NCBI GenBank assembly: GCA_001915385.1
Contig: MNQK01000019.1
Coordinates: 1-8,274 of the forward strand
From: Bacteroidales bacterium 52_46
GTDB lineage: Bacteria; Bacteroidota; Bacteroidia; Bacteroidales; Muribaculaceae
Direction: 5' to 3'
DNA: 8,274 nucleotides
Below the pieces are notes generated by a model. The model worked only from the letters and a program-made list of their open reading frames with translations. It did not search any database and was not told the origin of the DNA. The stretch's first letter is position 1. Each line of letters begins with the position of its first letter. The translations under genes and the position numbers were made by a program. This document shows, piece by piece, positions 1 through 6,122 of the stretch.

Positions 1-118
1 CTACGTGACGGACAAGATTGTCTTGCTGGTAAACGGTCGCCAACGGGTGCTGTTCGGCGGCGACTGCGGGAAGTTCCACACGCAGGTCGGCGTGGGAATC
101 CGTTTTATGATTCGATAA
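1..118 (+). CDS. traO: C-terminal end of a TraO-type conjugal transfer protein (partial)
   Basis: Only the last 38 codons are visible (frame starting at base 2, stop TAA at 116-118); the 5' part lies outside the window. The tail contains GKFHTQVGVGIRFMIR, an alternating hydrophobic strand ending close to an aromatic residue, as expected for the last strand of an outer-membrane-type barrel. From memory, TraO of Bacteroides conjugative transposons ends with a very similar FHTQ-G-G-KF stretch. TraO belongs to the mating-pair apparatus of these elements and normally sits just upstream of traP/traQ. The TraQ-like gene that starts 26 bases downstream fits that order, although no traP (primase) gene lies between them here. 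The identification rests on a short tail plus context, so confidence is moderate. Confidence 0.55.
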   Translation, partial: YVTDKIVLLVNGRQRVLFGGDCGKFHTQVGVGIRFMIR

Positions 119-144
119 CTGCCATATAATATAATAATGTATAT

Positions 145-497
145 ATGAGGACAATGATTTATAAAATATTTACGGGCTGCTACATCGTGGCCGCCCTCGT
201 GCTGGTCGCAGCCTGTAATGACGGGCTGGATATTCAGACGAAATACCCGTTTACGGTGGAGACGATGCCCGTCCCGAAGGAGCTGAAAGTGAACGAGACG
301 GCGGAGATACGGTGCGAGCTGAAACGGGAAGGACGCTGGGAGGACACCCGGAGACGTTCCGGCTCTATTTCACCCCGCTGTCGGACGAGCAGAGCAGCTT
401 CACCGTCTGGGTGGAGGACTCGGACGGTCAGGCGGTCGAACTGGAATACGACTTCAATGCGGACAACGACAAGGAGGACGGGGATGGAACGGAATGA
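145..497 (+). pseudogene. traQ: TraQ (DUF3872) conjugal transfer lipoprotein, broken by an internal frameshifting deletion
   Basis: The start is ATG 145 (an alternative ATG is at 154). The N-terminus has a lipoprotein signal peptide: basic start, hydrophobic core, and lipobox VAAC with the modifiable Cys at residue 24. The next part (DIQTKYPFTVETMPVPKEL, then ETAEIRCELKREGRWEDT) is what I know as the first half of TraQ/DUF3872 from Bacteroides conjugative transposons. Around 345-351 this frame loses sense. The expected second half (PETFRLYFTPLSDEQSSF, then a stretch ending VELEYDF) continues in the frame of base 348 and stops with TGA at 495-497. About 35 residues expected between the halves are absent, so an out-of-frame deletion of roughly 100 bases is inferred. 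The first frame stays open and runs into the next gene. TraQ is thought to be an envelope component of the transfer system; this copy cannot make a normal protein. Confidence 0.75.
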
Positions 498-1140
498 ACT
501 GGTTCTATACCTCGACATACCGGAGTTTTCCGAAGCCCTGTATGCCTCGAAATGGCACTCGGATATTGTTCTACCACAAGCTGGGGACAATATATATCCG
601 GAAAGCCTGCTGTCAGAAAAGGTACTTGCCATGCTGGAGACAGTTCCCGCCAGCGAGGTCTGGGAAGACCTGAAGGACGACAGCCGGAGTATACGCCGGG
701 TCATGGAACATGAGGTTTTCCGGGTGACGGAACGGGGCTTTTCCCTGCGTAGGGACGGGACACCGTGCTGCACGCTGACCTTGCAAAGATACCGTGTGTA
801 CGATGCCGAAAAACGGATGAAAGCGGAGATGCCCACATCTTATCGTGCCCGGAGCGAAGAACGGAAAAGCGGAAAGATCCGGTTTTATTTCCGGAAATAC
901 TTTATACATATTGATGTGCCGGATGCGCTGCCGCAATGCCCGGAGGTGCGTGAATACGTGAACATAGAGCCGTTGCTCTCGGAGGCGGATAAAAAACTGC
1001 TGGCGGAAACGGAATGTGATAAAGGGGAAAGCCTGCTGGAGCGGATAGCGGAAGGAGACTGCTGCCGTGTCCGGGCAAGATGCTGGACTACGGACAAGGA
1101 GAGCGGCAAGTGGATGCGTGTGTTGTCAGTGGATATTTAA
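484..1140 (+). CDS. Hypothetical protein in the distal tra operon (218 aa)
   Basis: ATG 484 is preceded by an AAGGAGG stretch at 471-477 and overlaps the last 14 bases of traQ, which suggests translational coupling. The stop is TAA 1138-1140. I do not recognise the family. The predicted protein is soluble and charged, with no signal peptide or membrane segment. It begins MERNELVLYLDIPEF, has a basic central stretch (YRARSEERKSGKIRFYFRKY) and ends with an alternating strand (WMRVLSVDI), suggesting a mixed alpha/beta cytoplasmic protein. Because of the traQ deletion, the traQ start is now in frame with this gene. Translation from 145 would therefore give a 331-aa chimera with a lipoprotein signal in front of this protein. 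The next gene follows after 26 bases. Its place in the operon suggests an accessory role in transfer or element maintenance, but no function can be given. Confidence 0.75.
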   Translation: MERNELVLYLDIPEFSEALYASKWHSDIVLPQAGDNIYPESLLSEKVLAMLETVPASEVWEDLKDDSRSIRRVMEHEVFRVTERGFSLRRDGTPCCTLTLQRYRVYDAEKRMKAEMPTSYRARSEERKSGKIRFYFRKYFIHIDVPDALPQCPEVREYVNIEPLLSEADKKLLAETECDKGESLLERIAEGDCCRVRARCWTTDKESGKWMRVLSVDI

Positions 1141-1166
1141 TAATTTATAACAAGAAAAACAGACAT

Positions 1167-2012
1167 ATGGAACAAGAAGAAAGAATGTATCAGGTGCTTC
1201 TGGAGATGATATGCAGGCACGATCGCACGGCGGAGGTGTGCCGTGCCGCCGTTGAAGAGGACGGCTGGCAGTTGAAGAACGTGCCGGAAGAGGTGAAGAC
1301 TCCGGAACTGTGCCGGAAGGCATTGGAAACGGAAGCGGGATTCGGGAACGACCGCTTCCGGCTGATTCAACATATCCCGTCCCCGGAGGTGTGCATGGAG
1401 GTGCTGAAGGAGTGCCGCAAGGTCTGCCCGGAGGAACTCTACGGGGTGGCGGCAAGCATCCGCCCGGAGGTGATGAACGGCGAGATGGCGGACTTCCTGC
1501 TGCCGCTGGACGGCAGGTGCATCAGCGTCCTGCCCGTGCACCTGCAAACGCAGAAACGGGTGCTGGTGGCGGCTGAAACGTCGGGGATGTCCGCCGTCGG
1601 GCGTGGCGGAGTGCCGAAAAGCCTGCTCACGCCCGAGGTGTATGTCAGGTGCGCCGCCCACAGCCGGGAGTCGCTGATGATGATCCCGTGGGCGGAACGC
1701 TCGCCGGAGGTCTGCCTGATGGCGACGACGAAGTACCCGGACTGGGTGAGGAACCACCCGGAGTTCGTGCCGGAGAGCGTGCATAACCAAGACAGCGTAT
1801 ATACGCTGAACAGCCTGATGGAAAGCCTGACGGGGGAAAAGTTCAGCTACCGGCAAATGACGGACTTCTACAACGGGAAGCCGCTGGAAGTGAAACGGAT
1901 GGAGACGCCGGACGGCGTGCAGAAGGACAAGGCGGTGAAGTTCGACAAGGAGACGGGGAAGTTCTCCTTCTCCGACATCCGGCAAGAGCGGAAACGGGGA
2001 TTGAAGATGTAG
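1167..2012 (+). CDS. Helical-repeat hypothetical protein, last gene of the tra operon (281 aa)
   Basis: The start is ATG 1167, 26 bases after the previous stop, in an AT-rich leader typical of Bacteroidetes initiation. An ATG at 1080 in the same frame is rejected because it lies deep inside the previous gene. The protein contains about seven diverged repeats of 24-28 residues, starting near residues 21 (TAEVC), 45 (TPELC), 72 (SPEVC), 99 (RPEVM), 127, 155 (TPEVY) and 179 (SPEVC). Each has the rough form T/S-x-E-V-C-x-x-A followed by a short helix and a P-E turn. This resembles DUF4116-like repeats and suggests an alpha-solenoid for protein binding. The last 60 residues differ: NGKPLEVKRMETPDG, then VKFDKETGKFSFSD, which loosely recalls DUF3945-type modules of Bacteroides mobile elements. 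There is no signal peptide. Function unknown; a scaffold or regulatory role is inference. Confidence 0.75.
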   Translation: MEQEERMYQVLLEMICRHDRTAEVCRAAVEEDGWQLKNVPEEVKTPELCRKALETEAGFGNDRFRLIQHIPSPEVCMEVLKECRKVCPEELYGVAASIRPEVMNGEMADFLLPLDGRCISVLPVHLQTQKRVLVAAETSGMSAVGRGGVPKSLLTPEVYVRCAAHSRESLMMIPWAERSPEVCLMATTKYPDWVRNHPEFVPESVHNQDSVYTLNSLMESLTGEKFSYRQMTDFYNGKPLEVKRMETPDGVQKDKAVKFDKETGKFSFSDIRQERKRGLKM

Positions 2013-2029
2013 CATGAACCGGACGAAAT

Positions 2030-2056
2030 GGAAAGCATCCTTCGGGATGCTTTTCC
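2030..2056 (+). terminator. Rho-independent terminator of the tra-side operon
   Basis: Stem AAAGCATCC (2032-2040), loop TTCG (2041-2044), stem GGATGCTTT (2045-2053), with outer GG/CC pairs and a TTTT run at the base. It lies 18 bases after the stop codon at 2012. The perfect 9-bp stem with a stable UUCG loop makes it a convincing end for the operon and marks the border to the AT-rich islet. Confidence 0.85.
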
Positions 2057-2104
2057 TGTTATTTTAGAGCTAATAGATGTTTAATCGAAATAAGCAGGAC
2101 TTAA

Positions 2105-2136
2105 TTGTAGAAATACATATACCTTTATTATCTTTG
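2105..2136 (+). promoter_or_regulatory. Predicted Bacteroides-type promoter for the RusA-like gene
   Basis: The -7 element TATCTTTG at 2129-2136 fits the Bacteroides consensus TAnnTTTG exactly. A -33 type TTG lies at 2105-2107 with a 21-base spacer, inside the usual range. Transcription would begin near 2143, about 170 bases before the ATG of the RusA-like gene at 2314. It lies just after the tra terminator, so the islet gene appears to have been expressed independently of the transfer operon. Confidence 0.6.
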
Positions 2137-2236
2137 CAAAAGACGGAATATCTAAACGGTAACTATCTAAAAATGAATATTAATTGTGAGTTGGCACTAT
2201 TATTAATTATACATTTAATTACTTATAGTATAGAGG

Positions 2237-2341
2237 ATGTTACTTAAAGTAGAAGATGGAGGACATGCTGTTTGGATAAAACCAATTAGTGAGATTGTTA
2301 AATTATTACAGTTATGTTGCAAGATTATAAATTGGAAATAG
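2237..2341 (+). CDS. Possible 34-aa leader or small ORF overlapping the RusA-like start
   Basis: ATG 2237 to TAG 2341 encodes a 34-residue peptide (MLLKVEDGGHAVWIKP, then SEIVKLLQL) in a frame different from the RusA-like gene. It overlaps the latter's start (2314) by 28 bases and lies downstream of the predicted promoter. The composition looks protein-like, but the ORF is too short to trust and matches nothing I recognise. It could be a small protein, a coupled leader, the remnant of a longer gene, or chance. Confidence 0.2.
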   Translation: MLLKVEDGGHAVWIKPISEIVKLLQLCCKIINWK

Positions 2342-2412
2342 GATTTGATAATTGTTCATACGATAGTCCATATTTAGTAGAAGGCTGTGCAAACAGTTGT
2401 ATTACATTAATT
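2314..2412 (+). pseudogene. RusA-like endonuclease gene, 5' fragment (codons 1-33)
   Basis: ATG 2314 is the first start after an in-frame TAA at 2299. The 33 codons run to the IS insertion point, ending in the target duplication (…CITLI). With the IS in place, reading continues for four codons into its left inverted repeat and stops at TAA 2425-2427, giving a useless 37-residue peptide. Frame and junction match the 3' fragment at 5360-6037 exactly; together they make a 258-aa protein described there. Confidence 0.8.
2405..2412 (+). repeat. Target-site duplication, left copy
   Basis: CATTAATT directly precedes the left inverted repeat and is repeated exactly at 5352-5359 after the right one. 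Eight bases is the standard duplication length for the IS66 family, and the identity of the two copies shows one simple transposition event. Confidence 0.95.
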
Positions 2413-2435
2413 GTAAGTATTCGATAAACTCCCTC
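2413..2435 (+). repeat. IS66 left terminal inverted repeat
   Basis: Reads GTAAGTATTCGATAAACTCC and three more bases. It matches the inverted complement of 5329-5351 at 21 of 23 positions, the differences being positions 6 and 22 (T here, C at the right end). Confidence 0.95.
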
Positions 2436-2796
2436 GTATATTGGGTAACGTATGTTCATAATGTCGTTTATTCATTTTATCGTTCTATGATTTATTGTTA
2501 CATCAATTCAACCCAAAGATGTGCGGGTTCTATAGTAATTGATATTATCCCTACTAATGGAGCGGATAAAAGGAAGTTTTTCCCCTTTGCCCCTTATTTT
2601 CCTGTGACAAATGTGATAAAGCGATATTTTTATCCCTACTTTCCCGCCATAATTGGTATAAAAGGGTATTCTTTCCCTTATTTTCCCTATTTATCGGGGA
2701 TAATGAAGATAAAAACGGCACTTTATTCCCTATTTTCCCGTCTTGATTGGCATAAAACGGTAGTTTTCCCGTGTTTAGGCGAGATTTACGAAGGTA
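2436..2796. other. Non-coding left end of the IS with a degenerate tandem repeat
   Basis: No gene is supported in these 361 bases between the left inverted repeat and the tnpC stop. From 2565 to about 2780 there are five diverged units, each beginning with (G/T/C)ATAAA at 2565, 2615, 2657, 2708 and 2751, followed by a C/T-rich stretch of the type TTTTTCCC-n-TATTTTCCC. Unit spacings alternate (50, 42, 51, 43 bases), so a higher-order period of about 93 bases is present. On the tnpC transcript strand the units read as GGGAAAATA-type purine-rich blocks. The array could affect the 3' end of tnpC mRNA, or be a genomic repeat picked up by the element; neither is shown. Confidence 0.6.
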
Positions 2797-4470
2797 TCAG
2801 GAGTCTTTCTTGGGAGATTCCGGTGACGTAACGGATAATATCTTGCCCTTGGATAACAGATTGTCAGGTAACAATTCGGCCAGATCCATCGAGTAGTCAT
2901 CGTCATAATCATGTATATGTTCAAGGAAGTAGATCAGCCACGTGCGGAAGTCAGCCCCGGCAGCCTTGCAGCAGCCGAAGAACGAGTAGAGCACCGCCGC
3001 ATCTTCAGCGGCATCATTATTGCCACAGAACAGGTAATTACGTCTGCCGCACGCGACAGGCCGCACTTTATTTTCTATCTCGTTATTATCCGGTCTGTAA
3101 CGACCGTCCAGATGGTACCTGGAGAGTTTGTCGAACCTTCCGTATGTATATTTTATGGCTTTTCCGATCGGACTGTCTTTCATTACTTTGGGATATTCAT
3201 TGACCAGCCATTTCTCGAAGCGCACAAGTATGGGATATGCAAGACGTGCCCTAAGTTCAGCCCTCTGTTCGTAAGTCAGGCGTTCATCGTCAGCCTTACG
3301 CTCCACGTCATAAAGCAACTGTATCTGTGCGAGCGCATAGTCGGCACGCTGCATGTCATTCTTTCTTGCCTCCCAAAAATGTCTGCGTGCATGGGCCCAA
3401 CAGCCAAGAAGGATAATACCTTTCTTGGCGTCCAGCATCTCGTACCTTTCGTATCCGTCCGTCTGTATGGCTCCCCGGAACTTGCCGAAGAGTTTCAGCA
3501 CCACCTTTCCACTTCGGGAACCCTTGTCATAGTAAAAGAACTGACGTCCGGTCATGACACTGCGCACAAGCCAGATATAACCTTTGACCGTCTTGTGTCT
3601 CTCGTCATTCATCACGGGGATTGTCGTTTCATCCGACTGTATGTAGTCAGTCTGCATCACCAGCTCCCATAATCGGAAGTAAAGGGGCCTTAGCAAATCC
3701 GCCACATCCTTGAACCAGTCGTTGACCGTTGACGCGGGGAGATGTACCCCCACACGTTTGAACTGTTCCAGTTGCCTGTGGAACGGTATGTGATCCACAT
3801 ATTTCCCTATCATCATGTCTGCCAGCAATGAGGCAGAGGCATAGCTCTTTGCTATTGGCATGACGGGAAGCGGGCCGGTCTTGAACTCGTTTGTACCCTT
3901 CCGTTTGGCTGTATGGCGCACTATCCTGCGGATATAGAACTTCTCGGGCTCGTGCATAAGGATCTCGGTCACTTCCTCTCCGGGAAGGAGCGTCCACTCT
4001 TCCGGATTATACCCTTCGGGATATATATGGACCACCTCACGCTCAAGATTCTCCGGAAGGGATTTTCTCGCAGGATGCTGCTTCCCCGCTTTTTTACGGG
4101 CGATGATCGCTTCTCTGGTAGCCTTCAACTCCTTTTCTGCTTCTTCTGCGGCTTCAGCCTCCTGGGGAAGCATGTCAAAGCCTTCAAAATCCAGCCAGCG
4201 GTCCTGGGCGTCAGGCTTTATGAACTTTTCCGCCTTCTTACCGTACAACTGCCGTTCAAGATAGGATACACGTTGCTCCAGACTGTTGATTTTTGCTTCC
4301 TTTTGGGCGATTATGGCATCCTTGTCAGACAATAAAGCCTCATACACCTCTTTGTCCGCAGCTTTAAGGGGCTGCGTGGACACCATCTCCTTCAACCGGC
4401 TGTTTTCTCTATACAGACAGTCGCATTTGTGCATGAGATCCTTTATCAGTAATTCCTTATCGGTTGGCAT
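2797..4470 (-). CDS. tnpC: IS66 family transposase TnpC (557 aa)
   Basis: This is the DDE transposase that cuts and joins the IS ends. It has an N-terminal coiled coil (about residues 15-80, ending RVSYLERQLYGKKAEKF), the region where IS66 proteins carry their zinc-finger-like domain (about 140-195), and the catalytic core. The core has D280 (QSDET), D338 (QTDGY), the CWAHARRHF block at 357-365 and E466 within DNNEIENKVRP. A C-terminal IS66 tail follows (FFGCCKAAGADFRTWL, about 498-512). The length is a little above the usual 500-520. ATG 4468-4470 is the first start and sits 75 bases after tnpB. Oddity: the region of the zinc-finger domain contains no cysteine, so it cannot bind zinc in the usual way. 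All three catalytic acids are present, so the enzyme should be active. Confidence 0.97.
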   Translation of the reverse strand: MPTDKELLIKDLMHKCDCLYRENSRLKEMVSTQPLKAADKEVYEALLSDKDAIIAQKEAKINSLEQRVSYLERQLYGKKAEKFIKPDAQDRWLDFEGFDMLPQEAEAAEEAEKELKATREAIIARKKAGKQHPARKSLPENLEREVVHIYPEGYNPEEWTLLPGEEVTEILMHEPEKFYIRRIVRHTAKRKGTNEFKTGPLPVMPIAKSYASASLLADMMIGKYVDHIPFHRQLEQFKRVGVHLPASTVNDWFKDVADLLRPLYFRLWELVMQTDYIQSDETTIPVMNDERHKTVKGYIWLVRSVMTGRQFFYYDKGSRSGKVVLKLFGKFRGAIQTDGYERYEMLDAKKGIILLGCWAHARRHFWEARKNDMQRADYALAQIQLLYDVERKADDERLTYEQRAELRARLAYPILVRFEKWLVNEYPKVMKDSPIGKAIKYTYGRFDKLSRYHLDGRYRPDNNEIENKVRPVACGRRNYLFCGNNDAAEDAAVLYSFFGCCKAAGADFRTWLIYFLEHIHDYDDDYSMDLAELLPDNLLSKGKILSVTSPESPKKDS

Positions 4471-4497
4471 AATCGTTTAAATATGATGCTAAGATAC

Positions 4498-4519
4498 TAA
4501 AAAACAGCCGGAATACGGC
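4498..4519 (-). terminator. Weak hairpin plus T-run between tnpB and tnpC
   Basis: On the minus strand GCCG-TATTC-CGGC (4519-4507) is followed by TG and six Ts. The stem is only 4 bp, so strong termination is unlikely. Placed between tnpB and tnpC, it could lower tnpC transcription as an attenuator, or be chance. Confidence 0.3.
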
Positions 4520-4545
4520 ATTGTATATGTTATAATTTGTTACAA

Positions 4546-4911
4546 CTACAACCCATGGAAACCACTCCTTTTATAACGCCTGACCTTGCTGCCGTCCATT
4601 CCTTGAACCATCATCACAAGGTCATTCCAGAAGGTTTCAATCGCTTTAATCCGACCTTCCTCCGTATTTATGACCGGCAGATGGAAGTGCCCATGTTCCA
4701 GCCTCATATGGTATATCACCAGACCACCATATTCCATATGGAGGATTTTCATACAGGTACAATTCGCATTGATAAAAATGAAAGCGTCACCGTCCCGTAC
4801 ATTCTTTCCCATCTGGTTGGTCACGATGCCGCTAAGCGTATAAAAACTCTTACGCATGTCTGTCGGATACGGGTAAAGATAATATCTGTTGGATTCATTC
4901 AAAGAAAACAT
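4546..4911 (-). CDS. tnpB: IS66 accessory protein TnpB (IS66 Orf2 family, 121 aa)
   Basis: TnpB is required with TnpC for transposition of IS66 elements; its biochemical role is not settled. Family signatures are clear: DMRKSF at residues 18-23, GDAFIFIN at 41-48, MKILHMEYGG at 54-63, followed by a hydrophobic strand and RLEHGHFHLP. The length is close to the usual 115-120. The start ATG 4909-4911 lies only three bases after the tnpA stop (TAG), indicating translational coupling in one tnpA-tnpB-tnpC transcript. Nothing is missing. Confidence 0.95.
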   Translation of the reverse strand: MFSLNESNRYYLYPYPTDMRKSFYTLSGIVTNQMGKNVRDGDAFIFINANCTCMKILHMEYGGLVIYHMRLEHGHFHLPVINTEEGRIKAIETFWNDLVMMVQGMDGSKVRRYKRSGFHGL

Positions 4912-4914
4912 AGG

Positions 4915-5271
4915 CTAACGGTTTGAATTCAAAAATATCAGGGTTTGCAATACCTCCGGTGACAAAGGGCTGTTCAAGCGGACTGTGACGCCATTGGGAT
5001 AGGAGATCTCACATAGCGGCTGGGGAATTGGCGACGGGCTGACCGGAGGGGCAGACAGCAGGGATTTCTCCTTATGGGGAAGACTGACCTGGCCCTTACT
5101 GTTTACCTTTACCGGGATAAAGCCGCCTTTGCGCAACAGCTTGGAACGCCACTCGTAGAAACGTTTGGGACGAATACATTCATTCGAACAAAAATCCATA
5201 ACTGACAGTCCGCTCGACTTGAAACGGGAATAAATAGATTCAAAATCTTCCATGGTCCATTGATGTGACAT
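4915..5271 (-). CDS. tnpA: IS66 accessory protein TnpA (118 aa)
   Basis: First gene of the IS operon. The N-terminal 50 residues (WTMEDFESIYSRFKSSGLSV, then FCSNECIRPKRFYEWRSKLL) form a helix-turn-helix of the type seen in TnpA/orfA of IS66 elements, with the typical S-x-x-x-F-C and FYEWR positions. A proline/serine-rich linker (around residues 73-87) separates it from a short C-terminal module (EISYPNGVTVRL, then SPEVLQTLI) that is common in this family. It probably binds DNA, perhaps the IS ends or promoter. ATG 5269-5271 is chosen because a Bacteroides-type -7 box lies 28 bases upstream. Confidence 0.9.
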   Translation of the reverse strand: MSHQWTMEDFESIYSRFKSSGLSVMDFCSNECIRPKRFYEWRSKLLRKGGFIPVKVNSKGQVSLPHKEKSLLSAPPVSPSPIPQPLCEISYPNGVTVRLNSPLSPEVLQTLIFLNSNR

Positions 5272-5286
5272 AACAATTGAGCTTTT

Positions 5287-5307
5287 TTACTTTGATTACA
5301 AAAGTAA
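5287..5307 (-). promoter_or_regulatory. Promoter of the IS tnpA operon with overlapping palindrome
   Basis: The minus strand carries TACTTTTG (5306-5299), an exact TAnnTTTG -7 box, about 28 bases before the tnpA ATG. No clear -33 TTG is seen at the proper distance. The box is embedded in an inverted repeat TTACTTT (5287-5293) / AAAGTAA (5301-5307), which could be an operator for self-regulation, for example by TnpA. The operator role is inference. Confidence 0.5.
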
Positions 5308-5328
5308 TATCACATTTTTAGAATGAAA

Positions 5329-5351
5329 GGGGGAGTTTATCGAATGCTTAC
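5329..5351 (-). repeat. IS66 right terminal inverted repeat
   Basis: Read from the outer end on the minus strand it starts GTAAGCATTCGATAAACTCC. It matches the left repeat at 21 of 23 positions and ends exactly at the target duplication. Confidence 0.95.
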
Positions 5352-5359
5352 CATTAATT
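5352..5359 (+). repeat. Target-site duplication, right copy
   Basis: CATTAATT, identical to 2405-2412. Removing 2413-5359 restores the uninterrupted RusA-like frame. Confidence 0.95.
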
Positions 5360-6037
5360 ATAGATTCTGAGAAGTTTCCGACACTTCAGTCTAAAAAGAA
5401 TGTTCAGGAGGAACTGCAAAATGTAATAAAAGCAGAATTAGCAAAAATTAAATGGATTATATACAATGATGTCAATCTTGAATTTTTTTGGTACTTTTCA
5501 TGTTTGCGCAAAAAGGAGTCAGATAAAATTGGAGATTTAGACAACCTGATAAAACCCATTATTGATACATTTTCTGGCTGTAATGGAATATTCATAGATG
5601 ATTCTCAAATAGGTTCAATAAATAGCTTATGGATGTCCAGAGATGTTAGTTCCTCTCGAAATTCTATTTTAAAACTCTGTATTCATTTCAATAATGATGA
5701 TTGCTGTATAAAAGAGAATATGCGATTTGTTCAGATAGAAAAACAAATGTATGCTGTATATAATTTTGATATAAATAGCATTAATGATTTGCATTGTATA
5801 ATAATATTGCATCATATACAAAGAAAAAGAAGAAAAAATTTCGAGAAAATGTTGCAGGAAAATCCTAATATAGAAACGTCTTTAACAGATTTCAATTTAT
5901 TTCATAGAACCCGGTTAAAGGACATTCCTAATAACCAAATCTATACATTGGATAAGTTTAAGCAATTATGTATTGATGCAGGATTAAATTTCAAGGAATT
6001 AATTAAAAGAGAGCGAATAAGATTGCAGAAGAGGTAA
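5360..6037 (+). pseudogene. RusA-like Holliday junction resolvase gene, 3' fragment (codons 34-258), split by IS66
   Basis: Joined to 2314-2412 this fragment continues the same frame without a stop, giving 258 aa. Residues 91-117 carry the RusA signature: GDLDN (D92, D94), K98, D102 and IDDSQI (D113, D114). This corresponds to the acidic metal-binding residues and lysine of RusA-type Holliday junction endonucleases, which cut branched DNA and occur in many phages and mobile elements. A helix and strand before the motif (QEELQNVIKAELAKIKW, then VNLEFFWYF) fit the fold. Classical RusA is about 120 aa; here residues from about 140 to 258 form an extra part I do not recognise, with a basic stretch QRKRRK, a TLDKFKQLCIDAGLNFKELI helix pair and a basic end. 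The gene is AT-rich, unlike its neighbours, so horizontal origin is likely. In this copy no ATG lies before the active site in the 3' fragment, so no functional enzyme is expected. Confidence 0.75.
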
Positions 6038-6122
6038 TCTGTTGATCTAAATTTATTCTTATTTCAATTTACATTATTTTTTCACTCGTTAAAAGAAAAG
6101 AAGTGTAAAGTAGCTGGCGAAC

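Larger units (their letters stand above)
2413..5351 (-). mobile_element. Complete IS66-family insertion sequence (2939 bp)
   Basis: Both ends are defined by 23-bp imperfect inverted repeats starting GTAAG and flanked by the 8-bp duplication CATTAATT. The element carries the three IS66 genes in order tnpA, tnpB, tnpC on the minus strand, all open and of full length, so it looks transposition-competent. It is somewhat longer than the roughly 2.5 kb usual for this family because the end beyond tnpC has about 360 non-coding bases with degenerate repeats. It inserted into a RusA-like gene in the same strand sense as the minus-strand parB/radC block, opposite to the gene it interrupts. Confidence 0.95.

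Noticed and set aside
1137..2015. Long minus-strand frame (292 codons) opposite the helical-repeat gene
   Set aside because: His/Arg/Leu-rich antisense shadow of a GC-rich gene; no domain features, and the + strand frame has clear internal repeats.
2565..2780. CRISPR array
   Set aside because: Units are diverged along their whole length with no constant repeat and no unique spacers, and no cas genes are nearby.
2397..2831. Open + strand frame of 144 codons with repeated PYFP-like residues
   Set aside because: It needs a TTG start inside the RusA-like fragment, crosses the target duplication and inverted repeat, and overlaps the tnpC end; its residue repeats simply mirror the DNA tandem array.
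2911..3672. Minus-opposite (+ strand) frame inside tnpC
   Set aside because: Antisense shadow of a transposase with complete family motifs.
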